A stretch of DNA of 50,098 nt, taken from NCBI GenBank assembly GCA_012519415.1, contig JAAYQG010000126.1, forward strand, positions 1-50,098, in the 5' to 3' direction. The notes below the pieces were generated by a model, which saw nothing but the letters and a program-made list of their open reading frames with translations, did not search any database and was not told the origin of the DNA. The stretch's first letter is position 1. The number at the start of each line of letters is the position of its first letter. This document shows positions 36,260 to 44,932 of this stretch, piece after piece. The stretch is from Treponema sp. Lineage in GTDB: Bacteria > Spirochaetota > Spirochaetia > Treponematales > Treponemataceae. Made by a program: the position numbers and the translations under genes.

Positions 36260-37291
36260 TCAGTTTGAATTTATATTTGATATTGAGTTTCGCTCAATAA
36301 TTTGGGAATCAATATGTATTGAACTGCATGGCTTGCCTTCTATGCTGTTGATTAATAATTGTGTGGCAAGAATCCCTTTTTGATAACCTGTTTGGTTAAC
36401 TACTGTCATTGGTGGTACTAACAATTTACTTATAGGCAAATTGTCAAAACCTGCGATAGATAAATCATTTGGAATTTTTATGTTTAATATAGCAGCTGCA
36501 CTGTAAAAGGCGGGTGCATAAGAATCGCTCATGCAATAAATTGCTGTTGGTCTGTTTGGTTTTGAAAGTATTTCTTTTGCTTCTTCTATTGCTTCTTCGG
36601 GTTTAGTTTTTGGATAATAATAAGATAATTCAATTTTTTCATTATTTAATGCTGAATGTTTTTCAAATGAATTCATTATTCCTTTTAGCCTGTAAGTCAT
36701 TGTGTAAGAACAATTTTCAGACGCTTCGTCTATAGGACTCAATGTGCAAATGCAAATGCGTTTATGTCCGTTTTTTATAAATAAATCAAGAAGTTTTTCC
36801 GCTGTTGATATTTCGTCAATCCCAATATTTAAATATTCATTTTGAAATTCTGCGTCAATAGTTACATACGGCATTTGTCTTTTTTTTAGATGTTGATGAA
36901 TTGTATTGTTTTTTATTATTCCAATGACGATAATTCCGCCGACAAAAGTTTGCTGTATTGCTGCTGAAATATCATTTTTTAGTGGCTCAAGTATAGAAAG
37001 CATAAAATTTTCTTCGTTGCATACAGAAGCTATTCCTTTGAGAATTTCTGAAACGTAAGGATTGTCAAAAGCATATTCAATCGGCTGTGTGAGCATAAAC
37101 CCAATTGTTCGGTTCTTTTTTGTTGCAAGAATTCTTGCAACAGGGTTTGGAACGTATCCAAGTTCTTTTGCCGCTTGCATTATTTTATTGTATGTGGTTT
37201 TGGAAACTCTTGAGGGAGTATTAAAAGCAAAAGATACAGAAGCCTTAGAGCAGCCGGCGCGTTCTGCAATGTCTTTAATTGTAGCTTTCAT
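36260..37291 (-). CDS. LacI-family transcriptional regulator
   Basis: The 343 residues begin with a LacI helix-turn-helix (MKATIKDIAERAGCSKASVSFAFN), then the hinge (LGYVPNPVARILATKKNRTIGF) and a periplasmic-binding-like sugar-sensing domain. The effector is probably a sugar. The start ATG sits right after its -10 region with no ribosome site, so the mRNA may be leaderless. A palindrome inside its promoter suggests self-repression. Glycoside hydrolase genes lie 2-6 kb away and are possible targets, but no copy of the same operator was found next to them. Confidence 0.93.
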   Translation of the reverse strand: MKATIKDIAERAGCSKASVSFAFNTPSRVSKTTYNKIMQAAKELGYVPNPVARILATKKNRTIGFMLTQPIEYAFDNPYVSEILKGIASVCNEENFMLSILEPLKNDISAAIQQTFVGGIIVIGIIKNNTIHQHLKKRQMPYVTIDAEFQNEYLNIGIDEISTAEKLLDLFIKNGHKRICICTLSPIDEASENCSYTMTYRLKGIMNSFEKHSALNNEKIELSYYYPKTKPEEAIEEAKEILSKPNRPTAIYCMSDSYAPAFYSAAAILNIKIPNDLSIAGFDNLPISKLLVPPMTVVNQTGYQKGILATQLLINSIEGKPCSSIHIDSQIIERNSISNINSN

Positions 37292-37297
37292 GATTAG

Positions 37298-37326
37298 AGT
37301 ATGAAAGCGGTTTCTTCTTTTGTCAA
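37298..37326 (-). promoter_or_regulatory. LacI-gene promoter with internal operator
   Basis: On the minus strand TTGACA (37321-37326) and CATACT (37298-37303) are 17 bp apart. Between them lies the palindrome AGAAACCGCTTTCA (37302-37315), which has the GAAA-nCGn-TTTC shape of LacI-family operators. Binding there would block polymerase. Confidence 0.65.
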
Positions 37327-37474
37327 CAAGGTTTATGCTGAATTATTTAAGATTCGCACTTTTTACAATTTATATATTTTGTGCATTTTGCGTATTGTTT
37401 GTCTGTTTCAAAGATTTTACATTTAAAATTCAAAAAAACTACAAAAAAAATTAAAAATTTCTAATTAAATATAT

Positions 37475-39049
37475 ATGAATATTTTTAGTTTTTCACCTTT
37501 TGGATATGAAGGAGCAATGGTAACAGTTGAAGTTGATTTGCGACGCGGAATTCCTTCTGTTGACATTGTCGGTCTTGCAGATAACGCTGTAAAAGAATCA
37601 AGAGAGAGAATGCGAGCGGCGATTCGCAAAAGTGGCTTTGATTTTCCGCAAGACAGAGTTTTGGTAAGTTTGTCGCCGGCTGATGTAAAAAAAGAGGGGG
37701 CAGGCTTTGATTTAGCTATTGCCATTGCAGTTCTTGCTGCAAAACATAATTTTCAAGGCGGCGAAGATTGTTTAATAATGGGCGAGCTTGATTTGTCCGG
37801 AAACGTTCGCCCCGTGCGTGGTGTTAATGCTGCTATTTCTACCGCACAAGAACAAGGCATAAAATGGTGTATTGTTCCCGCTGGCAATGAAAGGGAAGCT
37901 TTAAATTCCGGTCTTGGCGTTTGTGCGGTAGACACTTTGGAAAAAGCGTTTGATTTTGTTTCAGAGTCTGTTCGCGGCGAGATTCCATATTCAAATGCAG
38001 ATATTGCAAATTTTTCATTAAAGGAAACAGAAGAAGTTGTTTTTGCTCCTTTAGATAAAAGCATAGATTTTTCGTCTGTAAAAAAACAAGGGCGGCTTAT
38101 TCGTGGTTTGCAGATAGCCGCTGCCGGCGGGCATAATTTAATTGTTTACGGACCTCCCGGTTGCGGCAAAACTTTGTCTATTCAAAGAATCACTTCAATT
38201 TTGCCTTGTCTTACTTTGGAAGAATCTAGGATTGTTACGCGCATTTATAGCTTGGCAGGATTAATTCCGGCGGGTTGTGCACCAATAACAAGCCGACCTT
38301 TCCGCTCGCCGCACCAAAGCGCAACTCTTGAGGGCATGACCGGCGGTGGTTATCAGTGCCGCCCCGGAGAGATTTCATTAGCTCATAATGGCGTGTTGTT
38401 TCTAGATGAAGCTGCGGAATTTCGTACAAATGTTCTTCAAAGCCTTAGAATTCCAATGGAGCTTGGCAGTGTAACGTTGAGCCGCGCAGGTAGGCACACA
38501 ACTTTTCCTGCACGGTTTCAGCTTTTAATGGCTTCAAACCCTTGTCCATGCGGGAATTTCGGCTCGAAAGATAAAGTATGTATTTGTAGTCCACGTTCTG
38601 TAGAGCAATATTGGAAAAAACTAACAGGACCTTTATTAGATCGAATTGATATTAGAGTGCCACTTTTCGGCTTTAATTCGGAAGAAATTCAAACTGATAA
38701 CGATGAAATATTCGATGATAAATTTGCTTATTATGATAATATTTCATCAGCAAAATTAAGACCGTCGATAGCACTTGCCGTACATATGCAGCGTCGTCGT
38801 CAAGGGAAATGTAACGCTGTGCTTACACCTGAAGAAATCAGCGAAAAAATTGTTCTTACAGAAGATGCTTCAGAACTGTTTCAAGAATGCGTAAGCGATT
38901 CAAATTTTTCAGGCAGAGCAGAACATAGCATTTTAAAACTTTCTCGCACAATTTCGGATTTGGAAGGCTCTGAAACTATAAAACTTGAACATATTTTAGA
39001 AGCTGTGGAATTCCGAAAAAACGAAGGAGGACTTGATATTTGTTTTTAG
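37475..39049 (+). CDS. comM: ComM/YifB-type AAA+ ATPase (Mg-chelatase-like)
   Basis: ComM is a hexameric helicase that helps branch migration during natural transformation and recombination. The 524 residues have a Lon-like N-terminal domain (VEVDLRRGIPSVDIVGLAD), Walker A (VYGPPGCGKT near residue 225), Walker B (GVLFLDEAAEF), a Cys-rich insertion (NPCPCGNFGSKDKVCIC) and the C-terminal lid. Length matches the family. No ribosome site is visible before ATG 37475. It need not mean competence: the gene is common in bacteria that are not known to be transformable. Confidence 0.95.
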   Translation: MNIFSFSPFGYEGAMVTVEVDLRRGIPSVDIVGLADNAVKESRERMRAAIRKSGFDFPQDRVLVSLSPADVKKEGAGFDLAIAIAVLAAKHNFQGGEDCLIMGELDLSGNVRPVRGVNAAISTAQEQGIKWCIVPAGNEREALNSGLGVCAVDTLEKAFDFVSESVRGEIPYSNADIANFSLKETEEVVFAPLDKSIDFSSVKKQGRLIRGLQIAAAGGHNLIVYGPPGCGKTLSIQRITSILPCLTLEESRIVTRIYSLAGLIPAGCAPITSRPFRSPHQSATLEGMTGGGYQCRPGEISLAHNGVLFLDEAAEFRTNVLQSLRIPMELGSVTLSRAGRHTTFPARFQLLMASNPCPCGNFGSKDKVCICSPRSVEQYWKKLTGPLLDRIDIRVPLFGFNSEEIQTDNDEIFDDKFAYYDNISSAKLRPSIALAVHMQRRRQGKCNAVLTPEEISEKIVLTEDASELFQECVSDSNFSGRAEHSILKLSRTISDLEGSETIKLEHILEAVEFRKNEGGLDICF

Positions 39050-39069
39050 AAACAGAAACAAATATCAAG
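39032..39069 (+). terminator. 14-bp perfect inverted repeat overlapping the comM stop
   Basis: CTTGATATTTGTTT (39032-39045) pairs perfectly with AAACAAATATCAAG (39056-39069), loop ttagaaacag. The 5' arm is coding (the last codons) and the stop codon is in the loop. It is followed by a modestly T-rich stretch. It likely ends or protects the comM mRNA. Confidence 0.7.
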
Positions 39070-39101
39070 ATTCGCTTTAGTTTTTCAGCTCCGTTAAAAA
39101 A

Positions 39102-40901
39102 TTATTTTTTTGTAAAATAGACGGTGTAGCTTTCGTCTGTAATTTCATATAACGGCACAAACTGAAAATTTTTATCCTGAAATTTTGTATTATAAGTGCT
39201 TTGTTTCCAAGAAAAAGACGAATATAAATGTTCCAGTTGTTGAATCAATGTGTTTTTTATGTCTTTGTTTATTTTAAGACCGCAATCTGAATCTATAAGA
39301 CCTGCAAGCACAATCGGGCCTTCCATTACTGCAATCATGTTTTCCGTGCCGTTCAAATCAACGGAATAAACTTCCGGTGTAAATGAAATTTTCAGTCCAA
39401 AATAACCTGTGTCAACATTTATGCATGCATATCCGTTTTTGATTTTCGGTTCAATTTTTTTGTTATCAAAAATAAAATTTGTATTTTTGCTCCATGTAGG
39501 AATCCTGAATTTCAATTCTTTTTTTGCGCCTTTGTTCTTTATTATAAAATTTAGTTGCCATCTGGACATTTGACCGATTTCTGCTTGTGAAAAAGTAGAT
39601 TGAGTATCATAAAATTTCATATCAACAGATTGTTTTATTGAAAACGAATGTTCATCTGATTCATAAATTGAAGGAATATATTGATTTATAAAAATTGAAT
39701 TGTTTTCGTCAACAGCATAACAAAAGCGATTGTATATAGTCTGAGCCTGAACCATTGTTCCATGACAACAGAAAAAATCTCGTGTTTTGCTCCCAAAGCT
39801 TTTTTTTGCGCCTGCTTGTAACGGCAAAAAGTAGCTTGGCATAGCTGTATGTTTGTTTTGTTGAGCTAAAAAACCATTGTAAAGATTTAGTTCAATATAA
39901 TCTTGATATTTTGAATCAGCTGTGAGCAAAAACATATATTGAGCAAATCTGCACATATTATAGACAGTACAAAATTCTTGGTCATTTTCATTTAGAAAAT
40001 TGGCTTGCATATTGCACGGTATCCAAAATTCTCCTGAATTGCTTCCGCCGGTGCAAAAATATCCACGCTCTTCTACAGCCCACCTCCAAAACTGTTCGGC
40101 AATTTCTAGCCACTTTTTATCTTTAGTAATCATATACATTTTGCATGCGCCGTGAGCAAGCGGAATACTTGCGTTCGCATGAATATTTGTAAGCGCATCC
40201 TTTTTTTCTAAAAGAGTTGAAAATTCAGTATTGGCTGAATAAGCTTTCGCTAAATTCATATATTTTTTATCAGCAGTAATTTCATACATAGCAGCCCAAA
40301 TTTCAAGCATTCCGCCTTGCTCGCCGGAATAAATTGCTTTAGGATTATGTTTTTCTTCGTATTCTACCCAGCGAACATACCAATCTGCAAGATTGTTCAA
40401 AATCTTTAAGGCTTTTTTGTTTTTAGCATAAACGTAAGAATCCATTAAACCCATGCAAGTTTTGTGCATTGTATATTGCGGCGACCAAATATATTCGGTT
40501 GTTTCAAGTCTTGCAAAATATTTTTCCGGAATTGAGCCTACCCATTTGCCGCCGTTCAGTTTTTGGCATCGTTCCAGTTCGTCAATAATATGGTCAAGTT
40601 TCGATTTTAATTCCGAATCGCCGTAAGTTCCGATTAACATGGCTGATGCAGATAACCAGTGCCCTAAAAAATGTCCTCGAAGCTGACAACTTGGAGATTC
40701 CCAGCCCCAGTGCATTTTTGCACATTCAGGATTATGAACGCGGGAATTCGGCGTGCAAATTCCCGCTTCAAAATAAAAATTCTGCAACAAGCAATCCGAA
40801 TCCAGCTCAATCAAATATGAGCGGTTTATATTTTCTCGTTCCTTAAAAATTCCATCTGTTAAACGAACTTCGCCGATTTTTGTATTTTGCATCATATTCA
40901 T
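39102..40901 (-). CDS. Glycoside hydrolase family 127-like (beta-L-arabinofuranosidase type)
   Basis: The 599-residue product has the (alpha/alpha)6 barrel sequence pattern of the former DUF1680 group. The zinc-thiolate centre of GH127 appears intact: Glu309-x-Cys311 (QEFCTVYN) and the paired Cys378-Cys379 (FFCCHGT), one of which would be the catalytic nucleophile. No signal peptide is visible, so it should act in the cytoplasm on imported oligosaccharides. The alternative is a related family (GH146 or others), as sequence inspection cannot settle substrate. The start may be at a slightly later ATG (MMQNT or MQNT) because AAGGG lies too close to the first. It is divergent from the GH95 gene. 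Confidence 0.85.
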   Translation of the reverse strand: MNMMQNTKIGEVRLTDGIFKERENINRSYLIELDSDCLLQNFYFEAGICTPNSRVHNPECAKMHWGWESPSCQLRGHFLGHWLSASAMLIGTYGDSELKSKLDHIIDELERCQKLNGGKWVGSIPEKYFARLETTEYIWSPQYTMHKTCMGLMDSYVYAKNKKALKILNNLADWYVRWVEYEEKHNPKAIYSGEQGGMLEIWAAMYEITADKKYMNLAKAYSANTEFSTLLEKKDALTNIHANASIPLAHGACKMYMITKDKKWLEIAEQFWRWAVEERGYFCTGGSNSGEFWIPCNMQANFLNENDQEFCTVYNMCRFAQYMFLLTADSKYQDYIELNLYNGFLAQQNKHTAMPSYFLPLQAGAKKSFGSKTRDFFCCHGTMVQAQTIYNRFCYAVDENNSIFINQYIPSIYESDEHSFSIKQSVDMKFYDTQSTFSQAEIGQMSRWQLNFIIKNKGAKKELKFRIPTWSKNTNFIFDNKKIEPKIKNGYACINVDTGYFGLKISFTPEVYSVDLNGTENMIAVMEGPIVLAGLIDSDCGLKINKDIKNTLIQQLEHLYSSFSWKQSTYNTKFQDKNFQFVPLYEITDESYTVYFTKK

Positions 40902-41114
40902 ACCCTTTTGATTAATTTTCTGCTTTCATTTTACAACTACTTTTGAAGTTTGTCGGCTGAAAAGTGAATTAAATTTCAAAACAAAACAGATTGTGCATCT
41001 TTGTTTGTTTCGCACTTCAAGGTGAATTTTACAAAACACACCTGTTTTATGATATACTCAAGAGAAAAAATCATTAAATCGCTTGGGTTTTGTGCTGAAG
41101 TTTGAGGTATTCAC
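40902..41114. promoter_or_regulatory. Divergent control region of the GH127 and GH95 genes
   Basis: This 213-bp gap holds the start regions of both genes. On the plus strand a TATACT (41053-41058) with a distant TTTACA (19-bp spacing) is a weak promoter. I looked for a copy of the LacI operator (GAAAnCGnTTTC) and found none that is convincing. The GH95 ribosome site is TGAGG. Confidence 0.4.
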
Positions 41115-43481
41115 ATGAATGATAAATTGCTTTTTACAACAGTACCTGAAAAATGGGAAGAATATCTTCCTTTGGGGAACGGACGGCTCGGTTGCATGGT
41201 TAAAACTCACCCATGTAACGAAATAATTCAGCTTAATGAAGAGGGAATTTGGTCTGGAGGTCCTCAGGAGCGTTCAAACCCCGACACACAAAAAACGCAT
41301 TCAAAAATACGAAATCTTGTAAAAAGCGGAAATGTGCTTGAAGCTCAAGAACTTGGGTTTGAAACAATGAGCGCAATGGGCTTCAACGAGCGAGTTTATC
41401 AGACTGCTGGTGATTTTAAAATAGATTTTTATGCTGATGATAATTTTGGAATTGAATGCGGCTGGCCTCTTCGCCATAAAAGCGATCAAGCTTGCATAGA
41501 TTCTTATAAGTCTGTTCTTGATATTTCAGCTGCAAATTGTGATATAACTTATACAGACAAAAACGGAACTAAATTTTCACGGCGTATTTGGGCGAGTGCA
41601 GCAGACGACGCAATCTTTATGCATGTTAAAGCAGAAAAACTCGGACAGATTAATTTTCGCGGTTATCTTGATCGCGGAATTTGGTGCGACAGTGTTTATG
41701 TAAAAAACAACTTTATATTTCTCGAAGATTCGCATGGAATTCCGTTTTGTGTTGGCGTAGGTGTTGTAGCGAATGGCGGTAAAGTATATACATCAGGATT
41801 TACTTTAGCAGGAGATAACTGCAATGAAGTGCTTTTTTTTATAGATATAAATTCATGGAAATGGAATAAAAAAAATATAGATAAAAAACAATATGAAAAA
41901 TTGATTAAGAAAAATGTATGGAGCTCAAAATGTAATAATAAGCTTTTGGAAATTAAAAAATTTGCAGAAAATCATGGTGTAAAATTTGCTGTTGAATATT
42001 ATTTTAAAAGACATTTAGATGAATACAAAGCTTATTGGAACAGAATGAGTTTGCAAATTGGCGAAATTCCTTCTTGCAAAGAATTTGATGTAACAACGCC
42101 AATGTTGCTAAAGTCGGCTAGTTTTGAAAATACTCACCTCGTAAATATATATGCAAATTTTGCTCGCTATCTTTTAATTTCGGCAAGTCGTGTTCCAGGC
42201 GAACTTCCAATAACGCTTCAAGGTCTTTGGAACTGTTATATAGATCCACCTTGGGGCAGCAAATATACAATTAATATAAATGCACAAATGAATTATTGGC
42301 CTGTAAATATGGCTGCGCTAAGTGAATGTGAATATCCGTTTTTTAATTTGCTTGAGCGTGCTTACGAGAAAGGCTGTTATGTTGCAAAAAAAATGTATGC
42401 TTGTCGCGGTTATGTGCTTCATCACAATACAGATTATTGGGGAGATGCTTGTCCTCAAGATACATGGCTGCCCGGAACTTATTGGGTGCTTGGCGCAGCA
42501 TGGGTTTCAATTCATATATGGGAGCATTTTGAATATACTCAAAATATTGCAATTTTAAAGCGATATTATTATTTGATTCACGAATCATGTCGCTTTTTTG
42601 TAGATTATTTACAGCCATGCAGTTTTACTGCTGAAGATGAAACGCCGTATCTTGTAATAAATCCATCTTTATCTCCGGAAAATTCATATGTTACAAAAAC
42701 AGGGCAGGTGGGCGCATTTACCGAAGGTTCGCAAATGGATAACATGATTCTTGAACATCTGTTTAAGAGTTGCTTAAAAGCATATGCTGTTCTTGGCAAT
42801 TCAGCTCGTAACAAAAAAAACAAGCGTTATAATGAGTCCGAATATGCGGATTTTGAATATGTGTTAAATCACTTAAAGCCGCCTTCTCTAAATAAAGACG
42901 GTTCTCTTATGGAATGGAATACTGAAGTAGAAGAAGCAGAACCGGGCCATCGTCATATTTCGCATCTTTATGGATTGTTTCCGGGGCATACAATTACAGT
43001 TGAAAAAACGCCTGACCTTGCCGAAGCTTGCAAAAAAACTTTAACCAAACGCTTAGCACATGGCGGCGGTCATACAGGTTGGAGCCAGTCATGGATTATC
43101 AATTTTCGTGCACAGCTTGAACAAGGCGACGAAGCATTAAAAGCACTTGTATCATTGTTTTGCCATTCAACATTACCGAATCTGCTTGATAATCATCCCC
43201 CGTTTCAAATTGACGGCAATTTCGGCTCATTCGCCGCAATTATGCGAATGCTTATTCAGTCTGAATATAATGACGACGGCACAGTGTATGTAAAATTATT
43301 GCCAGCTCTCCCAAATGAAAAAGCATGGCAAACAGGCTTTGTGCGAGGAATTGGAATTAAAGGCAACTGGTTTTTAAGTTTTAACTGGAAAAACAGGAAA
43401 ATTGAGAATTTAGAATTGATTCCGGGAAAAAACGCAATATCAAAAAACAAGCTAAAATTTAGCGAAAATACAAACCTTTGA
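41115..43481 (+). CDS. Glycoside hydrolase family 95 (alpha-L-fucosidase / alpha-L-galactosidase type)
   Basis: GH95 enzymes are inverting hydrolases that remove terminal fucose or L-galactose. The 788 residues contain the family N-terminus (EYLPLGNGRLGCMV, NEEGIWSGGP) and catalytic-domain signatures. These include the NINAQMNYWPVNMA segment (about residues 387-400, expected to hold the two Asn that activate water), SLSPENSY (about 519-525, the candidate acid Glu) and QIDGNFG near the C-terminus (candidate Asp). There is no signal peptide, so it is probably cytoplasmic. It pairs head to head with the GH127-like gene. Fucose or L-galactose release cannot be separated by eye. Confidence 0.9.
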   Translation: MNDKLLFTTVPEKWEEYLPLGNGRLGCMVKTHPCNEIIQLNEEGIWSGGPQERSNPDTQKTHSKIRNLVKSGNVLEAQELGFETMSAMGFNERVYQTAGDFKIDFYADDNFGIECGWPLRHKSDQACIDSYKSVLDISAANCDITYTDKNGTKFSRRIWASAADDAIFMHVKAEKLGQINFRGYLDRGIWCDSVYVKNNFIFLEDSHGIPFCVGVGVVANGGKVYTSGFTLAGDNCNEVLFFIDINSWKWNKKNIDKKQYEKLIKKNVWSSKCNNKLLEIKKFAENHGVKFAVEYYFKRHLDEYKAYWNRMSLQIGEIPSCKEFDVTTPMLLKSASFENTHLVNIYANFARYLLISASRVPGELPITLQGLWNCYIDPPWGSKYTININAQMNYWPVNMAALSECEYPFFNLLERAYEKGCYVAKKMYACRGYVLHHNTDYWGDACPQDTWLPGTYWVLGAAWVSIHIWEHFEYTQNIAILKRYYYLIHESCRFFVDYLQPCSFTAEDETPYLVINPSLSPENSYVTKTGQVGAFTEGSQMDNMILEHLFKSCLKAYAVLGNSARNKKNKRYNESEYADFEYVLNHLKPPSLNKDGSLMEWNTEVEEAEPGHRHISHLYGLFPGHTITVEKTPDLAEACKKTLTKRLAHGGGHTGWSQSWIINFRAQLEQGDEALKALVSLFCHSTLPNLLDNHPPFQIDGNFGSFAAIMRMLIQSEYNDDGTVYVKLLPALPNEKAWQTGFVRGIGIKGNWFLSFNWKNRKIENLELIPGKNAISKNKLKFSENTNL

Positions 43482-43570
43482 CGCAGTTGTGCATTTTGTC
43501 GCTCCAAATCCTAAACTGTAGAATTTTCCAATGCGAAACGATTCTGTACGGATGTATGGTTCAAATTCCG

Positions 43571-43596
43571 TTAATCAGGTTTTTTCGCCTGATTAA
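43571..43596 (-). terminator. Stem-loop overlapping the YczE-type gene stop
   Basis: TTAATCAGG (43571-43579) pairs perfectly with CCTGATTAA (43588-43596). The stop codon is inside the arm. No clear T run follows on the minus strand. It may stabilise the mRNA end shared with the convergent GH95 transcript. Confidence 0.5.
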
Positions 43597-44233
43597 CTTG
43601 CAAAATCGGACGAGTTATATGCACATTAAAAAATTCTATTAACGGCCCCATGAAGAACGCAGTAATTATAGTTCCAGCTCCTGCGATTGTGGGAATTGCA
43701 GAAAATTTACCGCCAGAAAACAAAAACAAAATTGTTCCTGTAATTACGCAGACTAAATCTGTGATAATGCGTACATACTGAAATTTTCCTTTTTTCCAAG
43801 TGTTGCAAATTATAAGAGCAACTGCATCGTATGTTGAAACGCCAAGATCTGCTGTCATATAAAATGCAGACCCAAAACAAATAATCACAACTCCAACTAC
43901 AAGACAAATAATACGCACAATTATATTCGGCTCAACTATAATTGTTTGTAAAAATTCAAAAGTAAACTGCGTAATATAGCCGAGCAAAAATAAATTTATG
44001 AAAGTTGCAATCCCAATGTAATGTTTATCAAATGTGAGTGCAAAAAGCAAAAGAACAGCATTTGCAATCACATAAAGAGTTCCAAATTTGATAGGAACTA
44101 GCGCATCAAGGCCAGCCATAAAAGACTGGAACGGATCAACTCCTAGTGCCGCAATTTTAAATATTCCAACACTTATTGCGCAAATTATTACACCAAAAAG
44201 AGACATCAATATTCGTTTCGCTTTTGTATTCAT
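43571..44233 (-). CDS. YczE/YitT-family integral membrane protein
   Basis: The 220-residue protein shows five or six hydrophobic spans. The repeated Gly-rich motifs (GIFKIAALGVDPFQSFMAGL near the start and AFYMTADLGVSTYDAVALI in the middle) are the internal duplication of the YczE/YyaS/YitT group. Function is not established for most members. It is convergent with GH95. An inverted repeat (TTAATCAGG / CCTGATTAA) overlaps its stop codon. The plus-strand ORFs inside it look like shadows. Confidence 0.85.
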   Translation of the reverse strand: MNTKAKRILMSLFGVIICAISVGIFKIAALGVDPFQSFMAGLDALVPIKFGTLYVIANAVLLLFALTFDKHYIGIATFINLFLLGYITQFTFEFLQTIIVEPNIIVRIICLVVGVVIICFGSAFYMTADLGVSTYDAVALIICNTWKKGKFQYVRIITDLVCVITGTILFLFSGGKFSAIPTIAGAGTIITAFFMGPLIEFFNVHITRPILQVNQAKKPD

Positions 44234-44377
44234 AAAAGTAATTATATTTGCAAATCAAATCTTGTAGTAGAGGGAAAAATCCTTATGATTCGCTGAAAAT
44301 TGTTTAGATAAGGTAAAGTTATCAGCATAAATTGATTTTTTAATTCCTTTTGGAAAAATATAGTGTATATTTGTGTT

Positions 44378-44809
44378 ATGAAACGCACAATTTTTATTAT
44401 ATTATTGACAATAGTTTTCGTTTTCGGCTGCACAAAAAAAACTTTAAGTGAATCTGCGAAAACAATTTTCGCAATCAACGCAGAGGAACAAACTGTGTCA
44501 TTTAAACGTGTTTCCATGAAAGAAGGAATTGCTCTTTCTAGGAATAATCCGGATTCAATTATTGTCGATGTTCGCCGCCCTGAAGAATATGGAAGCGGGC
44601 ACATTCCGGGTGCAGTGATTTTAACTATGGAAAAAATTAATGAAGAAACAGCACAAGCTGTGTTGCCCGATAAAAACCAGATGATTTTGATATATTGCAG
44701 AAGCGGCAACCGAAGCAAAATTGCGGCGCAAATGCTCGTTGAATTAGGTTACCAAAACGTTTATGAAATAGGCGGAATTTTCGATTACAGCGGCGAAATT
44801 GAAAAATAA
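44378..44809 (+). CDS. Rhodanese-domain lipoprotein
   Basis: The track opens at 44363; ATG 44378 gives the better start (MKRTIFIILLTIVFVFGC), a lipoprotein signal with lipobox Cys at residue 18, 143 residues in total. A single rhodanese domain follows (IIVDVRRPEEYGSGHIPGAV), with the active-site loop IYCRSGNRS and an apparent catalytic Cys. It is likely anchored to a membrane facing the periplasm and may handle sulfane sulfur; the substrate is not known. Divergent from the YczE-type gene; perR follows 123 bp downstream of its start region. Confidence 0.88.
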   Translation: MKRTIFIILLTIVFVFGCTKKTLSESAKTIFAINAEEQTVSFKRVSMKEGIALSRNNPDSIIVDVRRPEEYGSGHIPGAVILTMEKINEETAQAVLPDKNQMILIYCRSGNRSKIAAQMLVELGYQNVYEIGGIFDYSGEIEK

Positions 44810-44868
44810 AAGTTCAGCATAACGATACGTTCGTTTTAAGGAATTATGAGAATTATGTATTTTTTTTG

Positions 44869-44896
44869 TTGACAATTGATGATTATGTGATATATT
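44869..44896 (+). promoter_or_regulatory. perR promoter
   Basis: A perfect TTGACA (44869-44874) and TATATT (44891-44896, 5 of 6) are 16 bp apart. Transcription should start near 44903, which is inside the palindrome described next. Confidence 0.75.
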
Positions 44897-44900
44897 AAAC

Positions 44901-44915
44901 CAGTAATGATTACTG
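44901..44915. promoter_or_regulatory. 7-1-7 palindromic operator (PerR/Fur-box type)
   Basis: CAGTAAT-G-ATTACTG is a perfect inverted repeat with a single central base, the geometry of Fur-family boxes (TnATAATnATTATnA pattern for PerR). It overlaps the predicted transcription start of perR. PerR bound here would repress its own gene and probably the whole island. Confidence 0.8.
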
Positions 44916-44932
44916 TTTTTCAAAGAAAGAAT

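Noticed and set aside
37062-37304. 80-residue plus-strand ORF opposite the LacI gene
   Set aside because: It mirrors the helix-turn-helix coding part of the LacI gene and has no independent support.
43532-43541. GAAACGATTC, a possible LacI-family operator
   Set aside because: Lies between convergent gene ends where no promoter is expected, and is shorter than the operator at 37302-37315.
44242-44718. 158-residue minus-strand ORF overlapping the rhodanese gene
   Set aside because: It overlaps a gene with a complete rhodanese domain and lipoprotein signal; the minus-strand translation shows no family motif.
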